Below, piece by piece: positions 8,839 to 14,832 of a DNA stretch of 15,798 bases. The DNA is from Pseudomonadota bacterium. GTDB lineage: Bacteria; Desulfobacterota; Desulfobacteria; Desulfobacterales; Desulfobacteraceae. The position numbers and the translations under genes are program-made. Within the stretch, counting starts at the first letter, position 1; the number at the start of each line of letters is the position of its first letter. The DNA is taken from contig JAHIVS010000107.1 of the NCBI GenBank assembly GCA_018816605.1, forward strand, positions 1-15,798. Reading direction: 5' to 3'. The notes beneath the pieces are model-generated. The model was not told where the DNA came from, searched no databases, and worked only from the letters and a program-made list of their open reading frames with translations.

Positions 8839-9942
8839 ATGAAAAAAATCGGCTTTATTTTCCTGGTCGCAATGGTAGGACTTATCGGGGTATTGCACTA
8901 TGTCACGCCCGGCCATATGATCCTCTTCCATGACACCTATCGCAGGCTTTCCTATTTCCCCATTGCCATTGGCGCAATTTTTTACGGGCTTTGGGGCGGG
9001 TTGCTCATGGCCGTTCTTTCCTGCATTTCATTTGTGCCCCATTTGTTCATGTTCTGGTTCCAGGGACGGGAGGCGTATTATTCCGAACTGTCTGAAATTG
9101 TTTTCTACCTTTCCGCCGGGATTGTGATCGGATTGATCTCCAGCCGGGAAAACAGGCTTAAGAAAAAATACCAGCAGCTTTCTGAAAAGCTTGCCGCTTC
9201 CTACCACCGGCTCCACAACCAGGCCGCCCGGCTGGTTCAGGCGGAAAAGCAACTGGGCCAGGCCCAGAAATTGTCCAGCCTGGGCCATGTATCCGCCGCC
9301 CTGGCCCATGAGATCAAAAACCCTTTGGCATCCATTAAGGGAGCGGCTGAAATACTGGCCGACGAGGTGCCTGTCACCCATCCCAAGCATGAATTCATTG
9401 TGATCATGCGGTCTGAAATTTCACGGCTCAACAATTCCGTAAACGAGGTGCTCGCCTATTGCCGGGGCCAGCAAACCATCAACAAGGACCGCCTCCAAGC
9501 TTTTCCGGCCATCCTTGACAAGGTCATCCTGCTGCTGGCACCCCGGATCCGGGAAAAATCCATTGATCTCATCCTCGAGAAAACAGGCGATGCTGAAGAG
9601 ATCCTGTTTGAAGAAGCCGCCATGATCCAGGTGCTGATGAATATACTCCTCAATGCCGTGGATGCGGTGCCCCACAAGGGGAAAATTTGCATTTATCACA
9701 GCCGGGAACCGGAGGGGTACACAATTGATGTGGCCGATAACGGGCCTGGGGTTGCACCTGAAAAAGATGAACAAATCTTTGAACCCTTTATCACCTTCAA
9801 GGAAAACGGGACAGGTCTGGGACTTTCCATTACCAAAAAAATTATTGAACGGCTGGGCGGCACCATCAGGGTGACACCCTCGAACATGGGGGGCGCGCAG
9901 TTTTCCGTGTTCCTGCCCGATAAAACCGCTTTGTCAACCTAG
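8839..9942 (+). CDS. membrane-bound histidine kinase, NtrB/AtoS-like
   Basis: A 367-residue sensor kinase. About four transmembrane segments lie in the first 100 residues (about 3-22, 38-50, 53-74 and 84-100) with very short connecting loops, so sensing is probably within or next to the membrane. His20, His26 and His31 flank the first loop, which could be relevant to metal sensing, but that is conjecture. A coiled-coil linker (about 103-145) leads to HisKA with phospho-acceptor His157 (ALAHEIKNPLASIKG). The HATPase domain has its N box at Asn272 (NILLNAVDAV), DNGPG at 300-304 and NGTGLGLS from 323. The HEIKNPL form of the H box is typical of kinases paired with NtrC-family regulators, which is exactly what the next gene encodes, 13 nt downstream. 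The ATG at 8839 is preferred over the adjacent TTG at 8836 because AAGG (8828-8831) is 7 nt before it. Confidence 0.92.
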   Translation: MKKIGFIFLVAMVGLIGVLHYVTPGHMILFHDTYRRLSYFPIAIGAIFYGLWGGLLMAVLSCISFVPHLFMFWFQGREAYYSELSEIVFYLSAGIVIGLISSRENRLKKKYQQLSEKLAASYHRLHNQAARLVQAEKQLGQAQKLSSLGHVSAALAHEIKNPLASIKGAAEILADEVPVTHPKHEFIVIMRSEISRLNNSVNEVLAYCRGQQTINKDRLQAFPAILDKVILLLAPRIREKSIDLILEKTGDAEEILFEEAAMIQVLMNILLNAVDAVPHKGKICIYHSREPEGYTIDVADNGPGVAPEKDEQIFEPFITFKENGTGLGLSITKKIIERLGGTIRVTPSNMGGAQFSVFLPDKTALST

Positions 9943-9955
9943 AAAGAGAGACACA

Positions 9956-11296
9956 ATGAACCAGACCCTCTTGCTCATTGATGATGACCCAAGTCTTCGC
10001 AGGGTAACCGAATACAATCTTTCTGCCAGGGGCTTTACCGTATTGGCGGCGGATTCAGGATTCCAGGGGCTTGAATTTTTTAAGACGCATCATCCGGATC
10101 TGGTCGTGTCGGATGTAAAATTAGGAGACATGAACGGCCTGGATCTTCTGGAACACATCAAGCAGGAGTCGCCGGACACCCCCGTTATTATCATAACGGC
10201 ATTCGGCTCCATTGAAATGGCGGTCCAGGCCATGCACAAGGGCGCATTCACTTTCATCACCAAACCCTTTGACAGGGATACCTTAATTTTATCCTGTGAA
10301 AAGGCATTGGAACTTACGGGGCTTCGCTCCCAGGCCCGGCTGCTTGCCCATGAGGTGAACAGGCTCACCGGAACCAAAGGGATCGTATCGGCCAGCTCCG
10401 CCATGAAAGAATTGCTGGAGACAGCCTCCAGAGCTGCCAACAGTGAGGCCACGGTATTGATATCCGGAGAATCGGGCACAGGCAAGGAGGTGCTGGCCCG
10501 GCTGATCCACCAGAACAGCCCCCGCCATAAGGGGCCCATGGTGGCGGTCAATTGTGCGGCCATTCCGGCCACCCTCCTTGAGTCCGAACTCTTCGGCCAT
10601 GTACGGGGAGCCTTTACCGGCGCAGTCAAGGATCGGAAAGGCCATTTTATGACCGCATCCCGGGGCAGCCTTTTTCTGGATGAAATAGGCGAACTGGCTG
10701 TGGAGGTACAGGTAAAACTGCTCCGGGCCATCCAGGAAAGACAAATCCAGCCCCTGGGGTCGGAAAAGACAACAAAAGTGGACATACGGATCATTGCCGC
10801 CACCAACCTGGACCTCCAGGAACGGATTTCAAAGGGCGATTTCAGGGAAGACCTCTATTATCGGCTCAGTGTAATCCCTTTGTTCATTCCCCCCTTGCGG
10901 GAACGAACCGAAGACATCCCGGCACTGGTTTCCCATTTCTTAAAAAAATTTGATGCCCCGGCAGACGTGTGCTTTTCCCGTCAAGCCCTGAACCTGATGA
11001 AAACCTATCACTGGCCGGGCAATATCCGGGAAATGCAGAATATCGTTGAGCGGTGTATCATTTTAAGAAAAACCCCCCTCATCGATGCTGGGGACCTGAA
11101 CCTGCCGGGCATGGAACAAAAGACCTCCGTGCTGGACCCCGTGATCCCGGATGAAGGCATCTCCCTGGAAGCCATTGAAAAAGCCTATGTGATCAAAGCC
11201 CTGGAAAAGGCCGGGCAGAACCGCTCCGAAGCAGCCCGGCTTCTGAAAATCCCCCGGCATGTTCTTCTGTACCGCCTTGAGAAATATAATTTGTAG
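9956..11296 (+). CDS. NtrC/AtoC-family sigma54-dependent response regulator
   Basis: A 446-residue enhancer-binding protein in the standard three-domain order. The receiver domain (1-120) has IDDD, Asp53 (VVSDVKLGDMNG) as phospho-acceptor, and the KPF lysine. The AAA+ domain (about 140-370) has Walker A GESGTGKE at 171-178, GAFTGA at 218-223 (the loop that contacts sigma54) and Walker B FLDE with Asp242 and Glu243. A Fis-type helix-turn-helix closes the protein (about 405-446, including QNRSEAARLLKIP). All motifs needed to activate sigma54 RNA polymerase are intact. It should be phosphorylated by the membrane kinase encoded just before it. Its stop codon lies within a 30-bp palindrome that may be its own binding site, and a -24/-12 promoter candidate follows, so the downstream operon is its probable target (inference). 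An AGAGAG ribosome site precedes the ATG. Confidence 0.95.
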   Translation: MNQTLLLIDDDPSLRRVTEYNLSARGFTVLAADSGFQGLEFFKTHHPDLVVSDVKLGDMNGLDLLEHIKQESPDTPVIIITAFGSIEMAVQAMHKGAFTFITKPFDRDTLILSCEKALELTGLRSQARLLAHEVNRLTGTKGIVSASSAMKELLETASRAANSEATVLISGESGTGKEVLARLIHQNSPRHKGPMVAVNCAAIPATLLESELFGHVRGAFTGAVKDRKGHFMTASRGSLFLDEIGELAVEVQVKLLRAIQERQIQPLGSEKTTKVDIRIIAATNLDLQERISKGDFREDLYYRLSVIPLFIPPLRERTEDIPALVSHFLKKFDAPADVCFSRQALNLMKTYHWPGNIREMQNIVERCIILRKTPLIDAGDLNLPGMEQKTSVLDPVIPDEGISLEAIEKAYVIKALEKAGQNRSEAARLLKIPRHVLLYRLEKYNL

Positions 11297-11324
11297 ACTA
11301 TTCTACACCCCTGTTGAATAGTCT
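11295..11324. promoter_or_regulatory. 30-bp imperfect palindrome, possible enhancer site of the sigma54 activator
   Basis: Arms AGACTATTC (11295-11303) and GAATAGTCT (11316-11324) are exact reverse complements. Inside them ACA and TGT also pair across a CCCC centre, so 12 of 13 positions are symmetric. It begins in the stop codon of the regulator gene and lies about 130 bp upstream of the -24/-12 promoter candidate, the usual distance for an NtrC-type upstream activating sequence. It is not followed by a T-run, which argues against a simple terminator. Confidence 0.5.
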
Positions 11325-11438
11325 GCATTCTCCGGACGTCTCCATACCCGGGCCTTGTTCCAAGTGCCTTTTGTTGAACATTCAAATACCCCGCAAATTA
11401 AGACTGTTATGATATTTTAAACCTTGTTACCCCTTTCC

Positions 11439-11454
11439 TGGCACAGGACTTGAA
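11439..11454 (+). promoter_or_regulatory. sigma54 (-24/-12) promoter candidate for the HMA/DUF2318/ABC operon
   Basis: TGGCAC (11439-11444) is a perfect -24 element. Five bases later TTGAA (11450-11454) stands where TTGCA is expected, so the -12 element has A in place of the usual C; the spacing is exact. Transcription would start near 11465, giving a leader of about 37 nt and placing the GGAGG ribosome site of the first gene correctly. The gene immediately upstream encodes a sigma54 activator. A second small palindrome, TTGAACATTCAA, lies at 11374-11385. Confidence 0.5.
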
Positions 11455-11501
11455 TTGTTTACCGGTTATTGTGATTTTTTGTATGCCAAACGGAGGGTAT
11501 C

Positions 11502-11999
11502 ATGAAAAAAAAACTCAGTTTACTAGTGATGGCAGGTGCCGTCCTCTTTTGGGCCATTGGCATCGTTACGGCCGGGGCCACCAAGGACGGGGCAAACATG
11601 CGTGCTGTTTTCAAGGTTGAAAACCTGACCTGCGGTGCTTGTTTTTCCAATATCAGAGCAGGGCTTGCCCCCCTGGATGGGTACTCCGGCATGGGGGCCA
11701 ATCTGTTCAGAAAACGGGTGGCCGTGGATTTTGAAGGCCCTCTGTCTGCAGACAAGATAGAAAAAACAATTACGGCCAAAGGATATCCGGCCACCCTGGA
11801 GTCTGTGGGCCCCATCATGGAAAAAGAATCCTTTGCCTATTTAAATACCCGACAGAAGGGTCCGGGTTCTGGCGGCGGCTGCTGCCGCGGAGGCGACCCC
11901 GTGGCAGACCCGTCCCCAACACCCCCCGGCGGATTGCCCGGGAACGGTTCCTGCTGCTCCCTGACCCCACCCACCCCACAAGAAGGAATAAACAGATGA
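11502..11999 (+). CDS. exported heavy-metal-associated (HMA) domain protein with cysteine-pair tail
   Basis: A 165-residue protein, first gene of a five-gene operon. A signal peptide (KKK, then a hydrophobic core to about residue 25, likely cleaved near AGA26) points to the periplasm. Residues about 33-105 match the HMA (MerP/CopZ-like) beta-alpha-beta fold, with a CxxC metal site NLTC44GAC47 and a typical ending KIEKTITAKGYPATLE. The tail (about 118-165) is rich in Gly and Pro and has two vicinal cysteine pairs, GGGC127C128R and GSC151C152S, absent from ordinary MerP proteins. This suggests binding of a soft metal or thiol exchange. The ribosome site GGAGG lies 6 nt before the ATG. It overlaps the next gene by 4 nt (ATGA), implying translational coupling. 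No mer resistance genes are present, so mercury is not implied; copper or another metal is equally possible. Confidence 0.8.
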   Translation: MKKKLSLLVMAGAVLFWAIGIVTAGATKDGANMRAVFKVENLTCGACFSNIRAGLAPLDGYSGMGANLFRKRVAVDFEGPLSADKIEKTITAKGYPATLESVGPIMEKESFAYLNTRQKGPGSGGGCCRGGDPVADPSPTPPGGLPGNGSCCSLTPPTPQEGINR

Positions 12000-12466
12000 A
12001 ACAAACATTTTCTTTAGCACTGACTGCCTTTGTCCTGACCAGCCTCTTCCTGGCCGGATCAAGCTCCCATGCCTGGTTCGGAGGGAAATTCACACCCCTC
12101 ACCCCTGAAAACGATCAGATTTCCATTCCCCTGGAGAAAGTTTCCAATGGCCAGGCCCATTATTTTACAGTGAAATCCGAAAAAGACGTGATGGTGGAAT
12201 TTTTTGTGGTTAAAAGCCTGGATGGTGTCGTCCGGGCAGCCGTTGATGCCTGCGATGTCTGTTACAGAGCCGGCAAAGGCTATGTCCAGGAAGGGGATGT
12301 CATGGTCTGCACCAATTGCGGAATGCGCTTTGCCACAGACAGAATCAATGAGGTAAAGGGCGGGTGCAACCCGGCGCCCCTGAACCGGGTCATTGACGGC
12401 GGCAATCTTATTATTCCCATGGCAGATATCAATGCCAATGCCTGGCTGTGCGCCTTTAAGAAATAA
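11996..12466 (+). CDS. exported DUF2318-domain protein
   Basis: A 156-residue protein with a clear signal peptide (likely cleaved after SHA26). From about residue 60 it matches the DUF2318 family: EFFVVKSLDGVVRAA, then two CxxC motifs, C86DVC89 and C105TNC108, then GGC124NPAPL, and a last Cys152 near the end. Many family members carry extra membrane helices; this one is a compact periplasmic version. The biochemical function is unproven; family genes often sit with iron uptake systems (P19/FTR1 type) and FtsX-type ABC transporters, as in Campylobacter. The six cysteines suggest metal binding or redox work. The ATG overlaps the previous stop by 4 nt, and the next gene follows 13 nt later, so it is in the same operon. 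Confidence 0.85.
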   Translation: MKQTFSLALTAFVLTSLFLAGSSSHAWFGGKFTPLTPENDQISIPLEKVSNGQAHYFTVKSEKDVMVEFFVVKSLDGVVRAAVDACDVCYRAGKGYVQEGDVMVCTNCGMRFATDRINEVKGGCNPAPLNRVIDGGNLIIPMADINANAWLCAFKK

Positions 12467-12479
12467 GGAGAGAAACCAC

Positions 12480-12923
12480 ATGGCCTGGAATCCTGAAAAA
12501 TACAGGGAAAAGCGGGAAAAAGTGCTGGGTATTCGCAAGCGAGGACTTTCCTTTGGCAGTCTGTCCGCCATTGTCTCTCTGGTTCTTCTTCTGGGGTTTG
12601 CCGTTGTCAGCGTGCCGAAAGCTGTTTCCTATATCCAGACCCGGCACCTGGATGATGCCATTTACAAACTGGCCGGGAACACCCCCTGGGAAGCGTCTCT
12701 GGTCAATCAGATACGGCAGCTGGAAGGCGTCAGGACCGTTGAACAGGATACCCACGGCACAAGGCTTCTGGTAACCTTTGACCGAAGGTCTGTGGATACG
12801 GATACCTTTGACACCCTGTTCAGAAAAAAAAACCTGGAGGCGGCCCTGCTCAACCGGGTCGGCCACCGGGCGCGCCAGGCCACCCTGAAATCGGAGGAAC
12901 CGTCCCATCATGAAACTTTATAA
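12480..12923 (+). CDS. single-pass membrane protein with cysteine-free HMA-like outer domain
   Basis: A 147-residue protein I cannot assign to a named family. A basic, charged N-terminus (about 1-23) is followed by one transmembrane helix (about 24-45); the positive-inside rule places the rest outside. Residues about 65-125 have the beta-alpha-beta pattern of an HMA domain (LVNQIRQLEGVRTVEQD, then LLVTFDRRSVDTDTFDTLF), but where CxxC would stand there is NTPWEASL and the protein has no cysteine. It may be a structural partner of the permease or of the metal-binding proteins upstream. The start at 12480 is chosen for the AAGGAG ribosome site (12464-12470); in-frame upstream codons lie inside the DUF2318 gene. 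It overlaps the permease gene by 14 nt, suggesting the two are made together. Confidence 0.75.
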   Translation: MAWNPEKYREKREKVLGIRKRGLSFGSLSAIVSLVLLLGFAVVSVPKAVSYIQTRHLDDAIYKLAGNTPWEASLVNQIRQLEGVRTVEQDTHGTRLLVTFDRRSVDTDTFDTLFRKKNLEAALLNRVGHRARQATLKSEEPSHHETL

Positions 12924-14067
12924 TATTTCCCTGGGCAACATCCGCCGCCGCAAGGGCAAGATGCTGTTTCTGGCCCTGGGGCTTATCATCGGTATTTCCA
13001 CCATCGTGACCCTGCTGGCCATCACTGAAACCATGACCGCCGATATTGAAGAGCGCCTCAACCAATTCGGCGCCAATATTGTCATGGTCCCCAAAACGGA
13101 AAACCTCTCGTTAAATTACGGGGGAATCGATGTGGGCGGTGTCAGCTATGAAGTGATGGAGTTTAATCAGGAAAACCTGTCCCGGATACATACCATTAAA
13201 AATGCCAAAAACTTAGGGGTGGTGGCGCCCAAGGTGCTGGGCCAGGTTACTATCAATGGAAAACGCATCTTGCTCATGGGCGTTATCTTTGACCAAGAGC
13301 TGGCATTAAAAACCTGGTGGCAAAAACAGGGAGCCTTTCCGATAAGCCTTGATGAGGTATTGGTGGGCGCCTCAGTGGCATCGGTTCTCGGTCTTTCCCC
13401 CGGAGACAAGATATCCATGGGAGACGCTGTGTTCAAGGTTTCAGGTGTACTCAATCCCACGGGCGCTTCCGAAGACAATGCCGTGATTTCCGAGCTTGGT
13501 GCTGCCCAGACGGTTCTTGGGAAAAAAGGGAAAATCACCCTGGTGGAAATTTCCGCCTTTTGCCGGGGGTGTCCCATCAGCGAAATGACCCTGCAGATTG
13601 CAGAAGCCTTTCCCAATGCAAAGGTCACGGCCATGAAACAGGCGGTAATGTCAAAAATGCAGTCCATGGAGATGTTCAAGTCCTTTTCCCTGGGGGTTTC
13701 CATCCTGGTCATCGGTATTGGTGCCTTGCTGGTCATGGTAACCATGATGGGGTCTGTCAATGAGCGGACCCGGGAAATCGGCATCTTCAGGGCCATTGGT
13801 TTCAGGCAGACCCATGTCATGCAGATTATTCTCCTGGAAGCCCTCATCCTGGGGCTTTGTGGGGGAATCCTTGGATTTGCCCTGGGCAATCTGGCGGCCT
13901 GGGGGATCATTCCTCTGGTCATAAAAGACGGGGCCTTTGTGGGGGTCAATTATCAGCTGGGGGGGCTTTGTCTTGTCATGGCAGCAGCCTTAAGCCTTCT
14001 GGCCAGCCTTTATCCGGCCTTTAAAGCCGGCCGCATGGACCCCAGCGATGCCCTGAGAGCGTTATAA
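12910..14067 (+). CDS. MacB/FtsX-type ABC transporter permease
   Basis: A 385-residue permease of the MacB/LolE/FtsX class: one N-terminal helix (about 18-39), an outer MacB-type domain (about 40-257), then three helices (about 260-282, 303-334 and 350-373). The FtsX core includes NERTREIGIFRAIGF, the cytoplasmic coupling segment, and ends with YPAFKAGRMDPSDALRAL, typical of the class. Such proteins usually do not move solutes through a channel but drive work in the periplasm or extract substrates from the membrane (family knowledge). The outer domain has a CxxC, FC218RGC221PISE, unusual for MacB itself but in line with the cysteine-rich neighbours. It probably acts as a homodimer with the ATPase encoded next. 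A GGAGG site lies about 12 nt before the ATG, within the previous gene. Confidence 0.9.
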   Translation: MKLYNISLGNIRRRKGKMLFLALGLIIGISTIVTLLAITETMTADIEERLNQFGANIVMVPKTENLSLNYGGIDVGGVSYEVMEFNQENLSRIHTIKNAKNLGVVAPKVLGQVTINGKRILLMGVIFDQELALKTWWQKQGAFPISLDEVLVGASVASVLGLSPGDKISMGDAVFKVSGVLNPTGASEDNAVISELGAAQTVLGKKGKITLVEISAFCRGCPISEMTLQIAEAFPNAKVTAMKQAVMSKMQSMEMFKSFSLGVSILVIGIGALLVMVTMMGSVNERTREIGIFRAIGFRQTHVMQIILLEALILGLCGGILGFALGNLAAWGIIPLVIKDGAFVGVNYQLGGLCLVMAAALSLLASLYPAFKAGRMDPSDALRAL

Positions 14068-14090
14068 TTTTAAAAAAGAGAGCCTTTCCC

Positions 14091-14765
14091 ATGACCCAAC
14101 ATCTAATCGAAATACGAGATCTTGGCAAGACCTATACCAGCGGCAAAAACCTTGTAACCGCCATTGACCACATGGACTTTTCCATTGATGACGGCGAATT
14201 TGTCACCATCATGGGACAATCCGGCTCTGGAAAATCCACCCTTCTGTCCAGCATGGGGGCCTTAAACAGGCCCAGCCGGGGAAAAGTTTTGGTGGATTCC
14301 CTGGATCTGTATGCCCTGAGCAATGAACAGCGGGCAGATTTCAGAAGTGAATACCTGGGGTTTATTTTTCAGTCTTTTCAGCTGATCCCCTATCTGACGG
14401 TATTGGAAAATATCAAACTGCCCATGGCCGTTACCGGCAAGACCAAACGGGAACAAGAGCAGATGGCCGTAGAAGTGATTGAACGGGTGGGGTTGGAAGC
14501 AAAATCCGACCGACTGCCCGACCAGTTGTCCGGCGGGGAACAGGAGCGGGTGGCCATTGCCCGGGCCATTGTGAACAAACCCCCCATTATTCTGGCAGAT
14601 GAACCCACTGGCAACCTGGATTCTGAAACCGCCAAAGAGATTATGGGCTTGCTGAAATCCTTGAACCGTGACGGACACACCATCATCATGGTGACCCACA
14701 ACACGGATATGGAGAAATTTGCCTCCCGGACCATCCGGGTCAGGGACGGCAATTCCTATTCCTGA
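14091..14765 (+). CDS. LolD/MacB-type ABC transporter ATP-binding protein
   Basis: A 224-residue ATPase with every motif of an active ABC subunit: Walker A GQSGSGKST at 42-50, a Q loop (FQSFQLIPYLTVLEN), signature LSGGEQ at 146-151, Walker B ILADE with Asp170 and Glu171, D loop (GNLDS) and H loop (MVTHN). Length and the LIPYLTVLENIKLPM segment place it in the LolD/MacB group that pairs with FtsX-type permeases. It follows the permease gene by 23 nt with an AGAGAG ribosome site and is the last gene of the operon. The substrate cannot be deduced from the ATPase. Confidence 0.93.
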   Translation: MTQHLIEIRDLGKTYTSGKNLVTAIDHMDFSIDDGEFVTIMGQSGSGKSTLLSSMGALNRPSRGKVLVDSLDLYALSNEQRADFRSEYLGFIFQSFQLIPYLTVLENIKLPMAVTGKTKREQEQMAVEVIERVGLEAKSDRLPDQLSGGEQERVAIARAIVNKPPIILADEPTGNLDSETAKEIMGLLKSLNRDGHTIIMVTHNTDMEKFASRTIRVRDGNSYS

Positions 14766-14818
14766 CAGGCAGCAATTCTATTACGGTCCGAGGTAAAACT
14801 GCTCCAGGGAATCGGATT

Positions 14819-14832
14819 GGACTATACAGTCC
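14819..14832. repeat. small palindrome at the junction of convergent genes
   Basis: GGACT (14819-14823) and AGTCC (14828-14832) are exact reverse complements around ATAC, overlapping the stop codon of the minus-strand dsrP gene. The hairpin could help end transcription from either side, but no T-run follows on either strand, so it is not called a terminator. The rest of the 56-bp gap shows no other clear signal. Confidence 0.3.

Noticed and set aside
7984..8931. A 315-residue minus-strand open frame
   Set aside because: It is antisense to REC3/Hpt/REC4 and the next kinase start, with no recognisable domain.
11295..11324. The 30-bp palindrome as an intrinsic terminator of the regulator gene
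   Set aside because: No T-run follows the stem on the plus strand; an operator or enhancer site fits better, though an RNA hairpin cannot be excluded.
11502..11999. MerP of a mercury resistance operon
   Set aside because: There is no merT, merA or merR nearby, and the neighbours are DUF2318 and ABC transporter genes.
12393..12479. A longer N-terminus for the single-pass membrane protein
   Set aside because: It would overlap the DUF2318 gene by 74 nt and lacks the clear AAGGAG ribosome site that precedes 12480.
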